Shown in pieces: positions 52,700 through 61,765 of a DNA stretch of 64,000 nucleotides. The notes beneath the pieces are model-generated. The model was not told the origin of the DNA. It did no database searches and saw nothing but the letters and a program-made list of their open reading frames with translations. Positions within the stretch are counted from its first letter, which is position 1, and each line of letters begins with the position of its first letter. Position numbers and translations under genes: made by a program. The stretch covers positions 62,001 through 126,000 of the forward strand of contig NZ_FORR01000005.1 of the NCBI RefSeq assembly GCF_900114055.1, in the 5' to 3' direction. Origin of the DNA: Thermoflavimicrobium dichotomicum (GTDB taxonomy: Bacteria > Bacillota > Bacilli > Thermoactinomycetales > Thermoactinomycetaceae).

Positions 52700-53551
52700 A
52701 TGGCATGGCTAACCGTCTGGGAAGCATTTGAACGAATGAAACGTGAAGGAATTTCAAAAAGCATACATACCATCATCCAGTGGATCAAGGAAGGGAAACT
52801 GAAGGCAGAAAAATCATCCCATAAACAGGATGAATGGCGAATTGATTCCAATCATTTGGAGCAATGGATCCAGGAACATAAACCATCGGATATGGATATT
52901 GTAACAGAGCTAACCAAAGCTATAAAGACGATCCGTGAAGCATACGAGGAAGTTAAAAAAGAACGGGATCGTTTGCAAACGGAAAATGAATTATTACAAG
53001 AAACGAATAAACAATTACGAGCCGATAATGAACAGTTAAAAGAGAAGCTGGAGCGTCTAACGATTGAATTGAATCAAAGGGCACAAGAGCCAAAACACGA
53101 ACCCCCGACAGATCCAAACCAGAAGTTGGATCACAAATCCATTTCCCTTCCAGCTATCGTAGAATCGGCTGAGGGGTTACCTGTCGAAATATTACAGGAA
53201 ACAGAGCCCGAAGAAAAAATGGAATCGGTTCAGGAAGAATCAGCATCGGAGGGATTGACAAAAGAGCAGGTTGAAGAAATTTGGAGACGGGTAACGAAGG
53301 ATACCATGGAAGATGAGGATGTGGTAACAAATTCCAAGAATCTATTATTCTCCACATTATTTAAGAATGATCATCCCCGCACTGTTATTGAGCGAACTGA
53401 GGAAGGGTATTATATCTGTCCTTTCCGATCCGGGCACGGGAAATATTTTGATCGTGTTGACAGGCTGATAGAAACTGCTATTCCATACCTCATTCGGCAT
53501 GCAAAGATCCAGAAGATACGGGATGCGGAACGGAAAAAATACGGCTATTAA
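52700..53551 (+). CDS. HTH (excisionase-like) protein with long coiled coil
   Basis: An N-terminal MerR/excisionase-like HTH (residues 1-60, TVWEAFERMKREGISKSIHTIIQWIKEGKLKAEK) is followed by a coiled coil (about 70-130, LQTENELLQETNKQLRADNEQL), an acidic flexible linker (130-190) and a C-terminal domain (190-283) with an unusual HGKYFDRVDRLIETAIPYLIRHA helix. The architecture resembles the plasmid and phage DNA-binding adaptors that pair with a partner through the coiled coil. No family recognised. AAAGGGG site upstream. Confidence 0.7.
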   Translation: MAWLTVWEAFERMKREGISKSIHTIIQWIKEGKLKAEKSSHKQDEWRIDSNHLEQWIQEHKPSDMDIVTELTKAIKTIREAYEEVKKERDRLQTENELLQETNKQLRADNEQLKEKLERLTIELNQRAQEPKHEPPTDPNQKLDHKSISLPAIVESAEGLPVEILQETEPEEKMESVQEESASEGLTKEQVEEIWRRVTKDTMEDEDVVTNSKNLLFSTLFKNDHPRTVIERTEEGYYICPFRSGHGKYFDRVDRLIETAIPYLIRHAKIQKIRDAERKKYGY

Positions 53552-53587
53552 TTAAAATTTGGCAAAAACTTCAAAAGGGGAGGAACT

Positions 53588-54967
53588 ATGAAACAGACTT
53601 ATACAATAGAGCAAAAGATTCGCTTGTTTTTTCGTATTTTGTTACCGATTCTCATTACACAGATCACCATGTTTGCTATGACTTTTTTTGATACCATGAT
53701 GTCTGGAAATGTCAGTGCAAAAGATTTGGCTGGAGTTGCCGTAGGTGTGAGTTTGTGGACTCCTTTGTTTGCAGGTCTTAATGGAATTCTCCTCGCACTT
53801 ACACCGATTGTTTCTCAACTGATTGGAGCGAATCGTCCGAAAGAGGTTCCCTATCAGGTGATGCAATCCCTATATTTAGCCTTTACGATTGCTTTGAGTG
53901 TAATTATTTGTGGTGCGTTTGTTGTAAATCCGATCTTAGACAGCATGGATTTGGAAAAAGATGTTCGAGATATCGCTCATCAGTTTTTAATAGCGATATC
54001 CTATGGCATCATTCCCTTGTTTTTATATAATGTGCTCCGGTGTTTTATCGATGCCTTAGGACAAACACGAGTCACCATGTACATTACGCTGCTTTCTTTG
54101 CCGATCAATGTCGTTCTTAACTACTTGCTTATTTTTGGAGCTTTTGGCTTTCCGCGTTTAGGAGGTGTTGGGGCAGGGTATGCTTCAGCGATTACTTACT
54201 GGTGTATTTTGTTTGTGATCTTATATGTAGTGCTACGGATGAAGCCATTTTCAGATTATCAAGTGTTTAAACGGTTTTATCGAATTTCTCTTGATACCTG
54301 GAAAGACCACCTGAAAATCGGTGTCCCCATTGGGTTTGCCATTTTCTTTGAAACCAGTATTTTCGCAGCAGTTACTTTACTGTTAAGTGAATTTAATACA
54401 GCAACGATTGCGGCACATCAGGCTGCGATGAATTTTGCGTCCTTCGTTTACATGATCCCCATGAGTATCTCGATGGCTCTTACTATCACAGTTGGGTTTG
54501 AAGTAGGAGCAAAAAGATATCAGGATGCCAGAAAATATAGCTATTTGGGGATTGGTATTGCCGTCATGATTGGGCTGATTTGTGCAGTGGGGCTCTATCT
54601 TTTCAATGAGCAAGTGGCTCGATTATATACAACGGATCAAACTGTACTGGAGCTAACCAAACAATTTCTCATTTATGCCATCTTTTTTCAATTATCCGAT
54701 GCGATTGCTGCACCTGTCCAAGGAGCGTTGCGAGGATATAAGGATGTGAATGCACCCTTCATCATGGCCTTTATATCGTATTGGATCCTCGGCCTTCCTA
54801 TTGGATATCTATTGGCGAAGTATACAACATTAGGGGCGTTTGGCTATTGGATCGGCTTGATATCGGGGCTTGCTTTTGGTGCTATTTTTCTATCTGGACG
54901 GTTGGTAAGGTTGCAGCGGCGGATACAGATAAAGGAACGAGAAGGAATGAAGGAACAGGCGAGTTAA
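53588..54967 (+). CDS. MATE-family multidrug efflux transporter (NorM-like)
   Basis: A 459-residue, 12-helix protein with two MATE halves (about 10-230 and 235-450): [22 protein letters not shown] and [16 protein letters not shown]. Exports cationic compounds using sodium or protons. AAAGGGGAGG precedes the ATG. Confidence 0.92.
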   Translation: MKQTYTIEQKIRLFFRILLPILITQITMFAMTFFDTMMSGNVSAKDLAGVAVGVSLWTPLFAGLNGILLALTPIVSQLIGANRPKEVPYQVMQSLYLAFTIALSVIICGAFVVNPILDSMDLEKDVRDIAHQFLIAISYGIIPLFLYNVLRCFIDALGQTRVTMYITLLSLPINVVLNYLLIFGAFGFPRLGGVGAGYASAITYWCILFVILYVVLRMKPFSDYQVFKRFYRISLDTWKDHLKIGVPIGFAIFFETSIFAAVTLLLSEFNTATIAAHQAAMNFASFVYMIPMSISMALTITVGFEVGAKRYQDARKYSYLGIGIAVMIGLICAVGLYLFNEQVARLYTTDQTVLELTKQFLIYAIFFQLSDAIAAPVQGALRGYKDVNAPFIMAFISYWILGLPIGYLLAKYTTLGAFGYWIGLISGLAFGAIFLSGRLVRLQRRIQIKEREGMKEQAS

Positions 54968-55023
54968 GATTGATATGATCAAATGGATTTAGGATGAGAC
55001 CAAGAGAATATCCAATCGTTTTT

Positions 55024-55055
55024 GAACCCCAACATCAGAATGATAGTTGGGGTTC
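55024..55055 (+). terminator. Terminator after the MATE gene
   Basis: GAACCCCAAC pairs with GTTGGGGTTC, with T residues a few bases after. Confidence 0.7.
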
Positions 55056-55413
55056 TGCTACTTTTAACAGCTTTTCAGATTATACGGAGAAGGTAAAAAA
55101 ACCTGTCCGATGTGCCTCAATACTTATGCTTGAAATTACGAATATGCTTGCATGTTAACATAAAAGATCCTAAAAGGCCCATTCTCTACGGAAGATCGTT
55201 ATAGCCTGACCACTCAACACAACCCGATTCTCTTAAACTGCCATGCGTACATTTCCACCACGTTCAAATGCTTGGTATCCTACCAATTCATTTCGAACCA
55301 GAGCCGTTCTATTTTTGTAAAATTTGATTCATTAATGGTTTTGTTTCATTTTTGATCTTGAGATATTTCGTGAATAATTGTAATATACAAGTATAAAATC
55401 ATATATATGAAAT
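55056..55413. other. Intergenic region with a short gene remnant
   Basis: On the minus strand about 55305-55245 reads ALVRNELVGYQAFERGGNVRMAV, a protein-like end with no start. The rest is AT-rich leader for the IclR gene. Confidence 0.35.
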
Positions 55414-55432
55414 GAATTCACATATGTGAATT
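55414..55432. promoter_or_regulatory. Palindromic operator, left copy
   Basis: AATTCACATATGTGAATT is a perfect 18-base palindrome before the IclR-type gene. The same sequence with its preceding G recurs at 55558-55576 on the other side of element C. Confidence 0.75.
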
Positions 55433-55557
55433 TGAGACTGTTGACAAACCCGGTTTTCCTTTTCCAGTTGAACGACTTCTTGCTCGTATTTAAGCAACGG
55501 GAGTGAAACGGAAAAGGAAAACCGGCATATAACAGAAACTTTGTCAACAAGCTGAAA
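55433..55557 (+). mobile_element. Small palindromic element, copy C
   Basis: Same unit as copy A (starts TTGAGACTGTTGACAAACCC and ends TTTGTCAACAAGCTGAAA). It lies between two identical 19-base copies of GAATTCACATATGTGAATT, which is the expected outcome of insertion with duplication of the target. Confidence 0.87.
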
Positions 55558-55576
55558 GAATTCACATATGTGAATT
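55558..55576. promoter_or_regulatory. Palindromic operator, right copy
   Basis: Second AATTCACATATGTGAATT, 12 bases before the IclR start codon and directly followed by the ribosome site GAAGGGGG. Probably the binding site of the IclR protein encoded next. Confidence 0.75.
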
Positions 55577-55588
55577 GAAGGGGGTTCT

Positions 55589-56356
55589 ATGTCTGTCAAA
55601 TCTGCTGTTCGGGTGTTGGAAATCTTTGAGCTGTTACGGAATTATCCTCAAGGATTGACCATCAAAGAAATAGGAACCATGTTAAACTTTCCCCAAAGCA
55701 GTACATTCAATCTGGTCAAGACGCTTTATGAAAAAGGTTATCTTTCGAGGACAGAGTTAAAAAAATACAAACTGGGCCCCAAGCTGATTGACTTGGGAAC
55801 CAGCTCGATGGAATCGATGGACTTGTGCAGGGATGCAAGAGTGCATTTGGAAAAATTGATGCAACAGGTAGAAGAAACCGTTTTTATGGCGATTCTGTCA
55901 GGAGATGAAATGGTTTATGTTGCCAAAATAGACAATAATCGTTCGATCAGAACAAGTGCTCAAATCGGTTCAAGAAGACCCATGTATTGTACAGGATTGG
56001 GAAAAGCAATTCTCGCTTTTTTGTCCAATGAAAAAAGAGAAGGGCTTTTAGCCAAAATGAAATTGGAACCGATTACAGAACATACGATTACGGATCGGAA
56101 TGAACTTGAAAAACAGCTACGTTTATTTAAAGACCAAGGTTATGCCATTGACAATGAGGAAAATGAGGAAGGACTTTACTGTATTGCTGCTCCTGTTTTT
56201 GATGCTACAGGGGATGTCGTGGCAGCTGTCAGCGTAGCAGGTCCGAAAGATCGGATGAAGAAAAGGCATGAATTTATTGTTTTTCATGTCCTGAATACCA
56301 CAAGGACGATCTCAAGAAATATGGGTTATTCTCAAACAGGCAAAGAAGGGGTTTAA
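55589..56356 (+). CDS. IclR-family regulator (KdgR/DgoR-like role)
   Basis: A 255-residue IclR protein with N-terminal HTH (LTIKEIGTMLNFPQSSTFNLVKTLYEKGYL) and C-terminal effector domain (about 80-250; GSRRPMYCTGLGKAILAFL). First gene of a four-gene operon for 2-keto-3-deoxy-sugar acid metabolism, so its ligand is probably KDG, KDGal or a phosphorylated form. The palindromes directly upstream are its likely site. Confidence 0.9.
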   Translation: MSVKSAVRVLEIFELLRNYPQGLTIKEIGTMLNFPQSSTFNLVKTLYEKGYLSRTELKKYKLGPKLIDLGTSSMESMDLCRDARVHLEKLMQQVEETVFMAILSGDEMVYVAKIDNNRSIRTSAQIGSRRPMYCTGLGKAILAFLSNEKREGLLAKMKLEPITEHTITDRNELEKQLRLFKDQGYAIDNEENEEGLYCIAAPVFDATGDVVAAVSVAGPKDRMKKRHEFIVFHVLNTTRTISRNMGYSQTGKEGV

Positions 56357-56361
56357 ACCAA

Positions 56362-57312
56362 ATGGATGTAGTGACGGTAGGAGAAACGATGGTCATGTTT
56401 ACTCCGCAAACGATGGGCCTGCTTAGATACGCAAAACAGTTCGTTTTAAGTTATGCAGGTGCCGAAACCAATGTAGCCATTGGATTATCCAGGCTGGGCC
56501 ATCGGGTCGGTTGGATCAGTCAAGTAGGCCAGGATGAGTTTGGCGAATCGCTCCTCTCTTTTGTACGAGGGGAGGGGATCGATGTAAGTGAAGTGAAGAA
56601 ACATCCCACTGCACCAACGGGTCTTATGTTTAAAGAGTATTTAAACAAGAAAGAGCTACGAATCTATTACTATCGCCATCAAAGTGCAGCAAGTATGATG
56701 AATAGGCAAAATATTAATAAGGATTATATTTCCCAAGCAAAATTTTTGCATATCACGGGTATTACACCCGCTCTTAGCGAAAGTTGCCGTGAAATGGTTT
56801 TTGAGGCGATTCAAATTGCAAAACACCATGGAGTAAAAGTCGTATTTGATCCTAATTATCGAGCAAAGTTATGGGATACCGATACTGCAAAGCCGATATT
56901 ATTGGACATTGCTGCACAGTCGGATATTATCCTCCCGGGGTTGGATGAAGGCACATTGTTAGTGGAAAAAGACAAGCCGGAAGAAATTGCGGATGCCCTT
57001 TTGGATTTGGGAGCCAAACTGGTGGTCGTGAAATTGGGGCCTCGTGGCGCTTATTACCAGTCAGCTGAAGAGTCTGGTTATGTGTCCGGTTTTCCAGTTG
57101 ATGAGGTCGTTGACCCGGTTGGAGCAGGTGATGCATTTGCTGCAGGTTTTTTATCTGGAATGCTGGAAGGGATTTCAATAGAATCAGCTGTTCAGCGAGC
57201 CAATGCAGTCGCAGCTATGGTAGTGATGGTAAAAGGAGATTATGAAGGGTTACCGGAAAGAGAAACACTTATGCGATTTATGAATCAGTCAAGCCAAGAT
57301 GTTCATCGATAA
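56362..57312 (+). CDS. kdgK: 2-keto-3-deoxygluconate/galactonate kinase (PfkB family)
   Basis: A 316-residue ribokinase-fold enzyme: GGAETNVAIG-like YAGAETNVAIGLSRLGHRVGWISQVG early and the anion-hole signature DPVGAGDAFAAGFLSG late. PfkB-type KDG kinases phosphorylate KDG or KDGal at O6. Followed after 11 bases by the aldolase that would cleave the product. Confidence 0.88.
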   Translation: MDVVTVGETMVMFTPQTMGLLRYAKQFVLSYAGAETNVAIGLSRLGHRVGWISQVGQDEFGESLLSFVRGEGIDVSEVKKHPTAPTGLMFKEYLNKKELRIYYYRHQSAASMMNRQNINKDYISQAKFLHITGITPALSESCREMVFEAIQIAKHHGVKVVFDPNYRAKLWDTDTAKPILLDIAAQSDIILPGLDEGTLLVEKDKPEEIADALLDLGAKLVVVKLGPRGAYYQSAEESGYVSGFPVDEVVDPVGAGDAFAAGFLSGMLEGISIESAVQRANAVAAMVVMVKGDYEGLPERETLMRFMNQSSQDVHR

Positions 57313-57323
57313 GGAGGAGCATT

Positions 57324-57959
57324 ATGGGAATCGAAAAAATCAGGGATTACGGAATCATTGCGATCATTCGCGGGCATCATCCCCAGTCCATCCCTCTTAT
57401 AGTGGAAGCCTTGAAAAAAGGGGGTATCCGAACAGTTGAAATTACCATGGATACCCCAAAAGTCTGTTCAGTGATTGAACAAGTCGTCGATGAGTTTGGG
57501 GATGAAATGCTGATCGGTGCGGGAACCGTTTTGGATCGTGAATCTGCACGTCTGGCAATCTTGGCGGGAGCCAAATTCATTTTTTCTCCATCATTGGATA
57601 TTGAAACCATCCGTATGACCAAGCGCTATGGAGCAGTTAGTATCCCCGGGGCCTTTACACCGACAGAGATCCTTGCTGCTTATGAACATGGCGCTGATGC
57701 TGTAAAAGTATTTCCTGCTAATATATTGGGACCTGCTTACATCAAGTCTGTACGAGATCCGTTGCCTCAGATTCCGATTATTCCAACAGGCGGAGTCTCT
57801 TTGGAAAATGTTGGGGATTATTTTAAAAATGGTGCTTTTGCAGTCGGACTCGGGGGAGCACTGGTACACAAAACCAATCATGTAGATGAAGAATATTTAC
57901 AAATAATCACCCAGAAAGCGACCCGTTTTGTAGAAGAAGTGAAAAAGGCCAGACAATAA
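57324..57959 (+). CDS. eda: KDPG/KDPGal aldolase
   Basis: A 211-residue class I aldolase. The Schiff-base lysine is in GADAVKVFPANILGP and the catalytic glutamate in TVEITMDTPK; GAGTVLD is conserved. It splits KDPG or KDPGal to pyruvate and glyceraldehyde 3-phosphate. It lies between the kinase and the dehydratase, as in dgoKAD operons. AAGGAGGAG precedes the ATG. Confidence 0.93.
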   Translation: MGIEKIRDYGIIAIIRGHHPQSIPLIVEALKKGGIRTVEITMDTPKVCSVIEQVVDEFGDEMLIGAGTVLDRESARLAILAGAKFIFSPSLDIETIRMTKRYGAVSIPGAFTPTEILAAYEHGADAVKVFPANILGPAYIKSVRDPLPQIPIIPTGGVSLENVGDYFKNGAFAVGLGGALVHKTNHVDEEYLQIITQKATRFVEEVKKARQ

Positions 57960-57980
57960 AAGAGAGGAGAGATTTGCAAA

Positions 57981-59129
57981 ATGAAGATTATTGGCTATGA
58001 GACATTTAAAGTGCCACCGCGTTGGTTATTTTTGAAAATTGAAACAGATGAAGGGGTTATTGGTTGGGGAGAACCCATTATTGAGGGACGTGCTGATACG
58101 GTTCAGGCTGCCGTTCAGGAATTGATGACTTATTTAATCGGAAAAGATCCGTTACGTATTGAAGATCATTGGGCGGTGATGTACAGAGGTGGATTTTATC
58201 GTGGCGGACCGATATTAATGAGTGCGATCTCAGGCATTGATCAGGCCCTGTGGGATATTAAAGGAAAATATTATCAAGCCCCTGTTTATCAGTTGCTGGG
58301 CGGAGCTTGCCGGGATTCAATTCGGGTTTATTCATGGATTGGCGGAGACCGTCCGAGTGATGTTGCAAAAGCGGCTCAGGATGCAGTGGAAAGAGGCTTT
58401 ACGGCAATTAAAATGAATGCAACAGAAGAACTGCAGTTTATTGATTCCTATGCAAAAGTCGAGCAAGTGGTGGAGCGAGTTGCAAGCATTCGACAAGCTG
58501 TAGGCAATCATATTGGCATTGGCATTGATTTCCATGGTCGGGTACATAAACCCATGGCCAAAGTGCTGGCTAAAGAGTTGGAACCTTATCATCCCATGTT
58601 TATAGAAGAGCCTGTCTTGCCCGAGAATAATGAAGCACTGCGCGATATTGCCAATCTTACTTCCATTCCGATTGCCACAGGAGAGAGAATGTTTTCGCGA
58701 TGGGATTTCAAAAAGTTGTTAGCGGATGGCTATGTTGACATTATTCAGCCCGATCTCTCTCATGCAGGAGGAATTACCGAGTGCAAAAAGATTGCATCCA
58801 TGGCTGAAGCGTATGATGTGGCTTTAGCACCTCATTGCCCTCTCGGTCCGATCGCCTTGGCTGCTTGTTTACAGGTGGATGCAACTGCGTACAATGCCTT
58901 TATCCAGGAACAAAGCTTGGGTATTCACTACAACAAGGGAAGCGATCTACTCGATTATCTTGTAGATCCAAAAGTATTCCAGTATGAGAATGGATATGTA
59001 CAAATTCCGCAAGGCCATGGCTTGGGAATTGAGATTAACGAAGATCATGTGAGAAAAATGGCAGCAGTTGGACATAATTGGAAAAACCCCGTTTGGCGCC
59101 ATAAAGATGGTAGTGTGGCTGAGTGGTAA
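57981..59129 (+). CDS. dgoD: D-galactonate dehydratase
   Basis: A 382-residue enolase-superfamily enzyme (mandelate racemase subgroup) of exactly DgoD length. Metal ligands are in [18 protein letters not shown] and IATGERMF, and the general-acid histidine is in LAPHCPLGP. It removes water from D-galactonate to give KDGal, which the two upstream enzymes convert to central metabolites (De Ley-Doudoroff). No galactonate transporter (dgoT) is seen in this window. Confidence 0.93.
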   Translation: MKIIGYETFKVPPRWLFLKIETDEGVIGWGEPIIEGRADTVQAAVQELMTYLIGKDPLRIEDHWAVMYRGGFYRGGPILMSAISGIDQALWDIKGKYYQAPVYQLLGGACRDSIRVYSWIGGDRPSDVAKAAQDAVERGFTAIKMNATEELQFIDSYAKVEQVVERVASIRQAVGNHIGIGIDFHGRVHKPMAKVLAKELEPYHPMFIEEPVLPENNEALRDIANLTSIPIATGERMFSRWDFKKLLADGYVDIIQPDLSHAGGITECKKIASMAEAYDVALAPHCPLGPIALAACLQVDATAYNAFIQEQSLGIHYNKGSDLLDYLVDPKVFQYENGYVQIPQGHGLGIEINEDHVRKMAAVGHNWKNPVWRHKDGSVAEW

Positions 59130-59222
59130 AAAAATGAGAAGAAATTACAGATGAACTGGCGTAGTAATTGGATGAATACCAGCGAAGCTGTCGCCAGGGG
59201 TAAAGTAAATTGCATAAAATGC

Positions 59223-59265
59223 AATCAATGAAACCAGCTATATAAGTAAGCTGGTTTCATTGATT
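59223..59265. terminator. Long perfect hairpin after dgoD
   Basis: AATCAATGAAACCAGC pairs over 16 bases with GCTGGTTTCATTGATT around an 11-base loop. There is no T run, so it may protect the mRNA end rather than terminate. About 90 bases after the stop. Confidence 0.55.
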
Positions 59266-59383
59266 GAAGAGGTCGGGACTTAGGTTAATATGCCGGACCC
59301 CACATTTCCGTTTAGGGATCCGCCGGATTTGTACCGTCATCAGTTTACCTTAGAAATGGTTAAGTGTTTCTTAGCCGAAATTA

Positions 59384-60070
59384 TTAAAACTCACGCCACC
59401 AAACTCCAGCCCACTCTGGCAATTGAACCAGTCCTTGTTCAGCAACTTTATCTGCTAGCTCATTGCCAAAGAAAAATCTAGTTAATTCTTCAGCTTCCGC
59501 TAGATTTTCAAAGGTATAGTCTGTTCTAATGATTGTATTGGAAAAGCCATAACCATTTTCTAGCAATGAGTAATAGCTTTTCAGAAAATCGGGAGGGTTA
59601 GGGAGCACGGTTCCTGTACCCATTGTTTCAAAAATAATCACGCTACCCCCGGGTCTTAGAACGCGTTTTATTTCTTCCATAATCTGATGAATATTTTGTT
59701 TCCAGTTTGGTACATTTGAACTACCTAAGTAGCAAATACTCCAGCCCGAAACAATCAAATCTGCACTGTTATCTTCTACAGGGAGTTGTCGATGGTCGGC
59801 TACTTGAGTTCTCCAATTATTAAGCCCTTTTTCCTTGAGTTTGCTGGCTGTAACATCTAACATAGCTTGTGAAATATCAAAAGCAAGTATTGATTTTGCT
59901 TTTGGGGCCAATAGACATGTCAGTCTTCCCGTCCCTGCTCCCATATCAATAATATCTAGTCCTTCAAATGGTTTAATTTTTTCCAAGGTTTGATAAACAC
60001 TTTTCTGCCTTGAAATCAAAATGTCATATTGTTCAGCTTTCTTAGTATAAATGGCTGTGTGATCTGGCAT
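59384..60070 (-). CDS. SAM-dependent methyltransferase (UbiE/Methyltransf_11)
   Basis: A 228-residue methyltransferase: DIIDMGAGTGRLTCLLAPKA, ADHRQLPVEDNSADLIVSGW and EIKRVLRPGGSVIIFET. The ATG at 60070 has AGAGGT 6 bases upstream; the longer frame includes the promoter. A MerR-type promoter geometry lies directly upstream, suggesting induction by a drug or stress. Substrate unknown. Confidence 0.88.
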   Translation of the reverse strand: MPDHTAIYTKKAEQYDILISRQKSVYQTLEKIKPFEGLDIIDMGAGTGRLTCLLAPKAKSILAFDISQAMLDVTASKLKEKGLNNWRTQVADHRQLPVEDNSADLIVSGWSICYLGSSNVPNWKQNIHQIMEEIKRVLRPGGSVIIFETMGTGTVLPNPPDFLKSYYSLLENGYGFSNTIIRTDYTFENLAEAEELTRFFFGNELADKVAEQGLVQLPEWAGVWWREF

Positions 60071-60104
60071 AAGATTACCTCTCAAGCAATTTTTTTCAAT
60101 AATA

Positions 60105-60135
60105 AGAGTAACAGTTGTCCTAACGTTAAGGTCAA
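60105..60135 (-). promoter_or_regulatory. MerR-type promoter (19-base spacer) for the methyltransferase
   Basis: On the minus strand TTGACC (60135-60130) and TACTCT (60110-60105) are separated by 19 bases containing the imperfect dyad CCTTAACGTTAGG. Overlong spacers with a central dyad are the hallmark of promoters twisted into shape by MerR-family activators. No merR gene is in the window. Confidence 0.6.
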
Positions 60136-60479
60136 TACACTTTTTACATTTAGTGTGTTTAGATTTGGAGAACCACTCGAATACCAACTAAACTGGCATT
60201 TACCTGATCTTCTAGTTGCTTTGTTTCGTTGCCAAAGAGACTGGATTGATTCAAACAGACACTGGAATTCCTCTATTTCATACTGATTATAAAAGATGAA
60301 GAGATCCTCGATAGCATCTACATAAAACAACACGTTGGACAACCTCTGTTTGTACTGGAGCATTAATCCTGGGCGCATCAGGTTTGCTATAGGGGTTGAA
60401 AACTGTAACTCATTGGGCTATTTGTTACCTTTTTTATATCATCCTGGCTCGGCTCTTTTTGACAAGGAGGAGAGTTTTT
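60136..60479. other. Intergenic region with broken frames
   Basis: A minus-strand frame from about 60378 (LQYKQRLSNVLFYVDAIEDLF and onwards) looks protein-like for 55 residues and then degenerates through the methyltransferase promoter. Probably a remnant. The plus-strand end is the leader of the GNAT gene (AAGGAGG). Confidence 0.35.
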
Positions 60480-61262
60480 ATGTTTCATAGACGGTTAAAG
60501 CAAAAAGAAATGGACTACATTTTAAAAAATATTGAAAAGGAAAAACAACTTCTTTTCTATACCTATCTTACCGTAAGACAGAAGAAAACCATCCATTATG
60601 GACAATTTTCAGATGATGGTGAACTATTAGGGGTTATAGCCTATTTAAAGGGATTACCGTTTCATGCTTTTTCCTACTACTTTATTAAGGAAAATGTTAA
60701 AATCCGTCCTTTGCTGTCCTATATCAAGGACGATTTAAGTATTCCAGATGATTCTATTGGAAGTACCCTCATTCATGAATGGGAGAAAACCTTTTTCTCA
60801 TCTCAAATTGAACTTATTCATCCCATGAAAGAAATGTTACTGATGAAACATGTAGATCTCACTTGCCTTCCTCCAGCAGATGACAGAGTAATTAGGTTAG
60901 ATCCCACACATTTTCGTTTGATTAAATTGAGAATGACTGAGTTTAAAGCCATGGCTTTTTCTGAAGAAGAACTCAATTTACCTTTCTATGGAGTTGTTCA
61001 AAATGAAGATCTGATTGCTGTTGGGGGATATCATGTCTTTGATCATGATTATGTAGAAGTTGGAAATATAGGGACAGTCGAACATATGAGGAGAAAAGGA
61101 TGGGGGAAAAGAATTTCTGCAGAGCTTACACGTAAGGGAAGGGAAATCTCCGAAGATGTGTATTTATATGTGTTTAGCGATAATACACCAGCAATTCGGT
61201 TGTATGAATCTTTAGGATATCAAGTGATTTCCAAGCCTCTTTTGACTGAGTTTTATATCTGA
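60480..61262 (+). CDS. GNAT-family acetyltransferase with N-terminal extension
   Basis: A 260-residue protein. The C-terminal GNAT domain (about 135-255) has GNIGTVEHMRRKGWGKRISAEL and FSDNTPAIRLYESLGYQ; the N-terminal 130 residues are a degenerate GNAT-like half. The ATG at 60480 has AAGGAGG 9 bases upstream. Acceptor unknown. Confidence 0.8.
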   Translation: MFHRRLKQKEMDYILKNIEKEKQLLFYTYLTVRQKKTIHYGQFSDDGELLGVIAYLKGLPFHAFSYYFIKENVKIRPLLSYIKDDLSIPDDSIGSTLIHEWEKTFFSSQIELIHPMKEMLLMKHVDLTCLPPADDRVIRLDPTHFRLIKLRMTEFKAMAFSEEELNLPFYGVVQNEDLIAVGGYHVFDHDYVEVGNIGTVEHMRRKGWGKRISAELTRKGREISEDVYLYVFSDNTPAIRLYESLGYQVISKPLLTEFYI

Positions 61263-61765
61263 TCAATTTCAGATTTAGTGGATTTTTCATGACGGAGTGG
61301 CCAGTATTCCGCCCTTCAATCGTATAGCTGATTATGGTTGGTCACACCGAGTTCTGATGGTTGAAATGCACACGCAACATATAAAACGGACATTTGAGTG
61401 GAGAATTTTCGAGACGGTTTTGCAGTAGACGCCTGCAATCGAAAAATTGATGAATTGACTGTCAAGACACTACTTTATTACAGAAGACCTGCCTGATCTC
61501 TATCGTATGGCAGATTGCTTTCAACAAGCGCCAAATGTCTGTTTCGTTGATATGACCATAAGCCTATACTTTCCCAGCCTGATCGATCTACCACAAACAG
61601 CAGCTTATCGATCCACATGAAGAATTTATGATGTTGAATATAGAAACACTGAGAACGATTGATGAAGGCTATTTTTGTGGATAAAAAATCTATCAAGATG
61701 TTTTTGAATGGGGTAAATCAGAGTTAGTTATGATAAAAAAGATGTATAGGAGGAAAGGTAAGGTA
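61263..61765. other. Decayed region before the Spo0M-like gene
   Basis: Fragments on the plus strand such as DPHEEFMMLNIETLRTIDEGYFCG, stop, KIYQDVFEWGKSEL (about 61610-61728) look like the end of a protein broken by a nonsense codon. No start, no ribosome site, and family not identified. Confidence 0.45.

Noticed and set aside
60082-60378. A 98-residue minus-strand gene
   Set aside because: Only the first half looks protein-like; the rest covers the MerR-type promoter and ribosome site of the methyltransferase gene.
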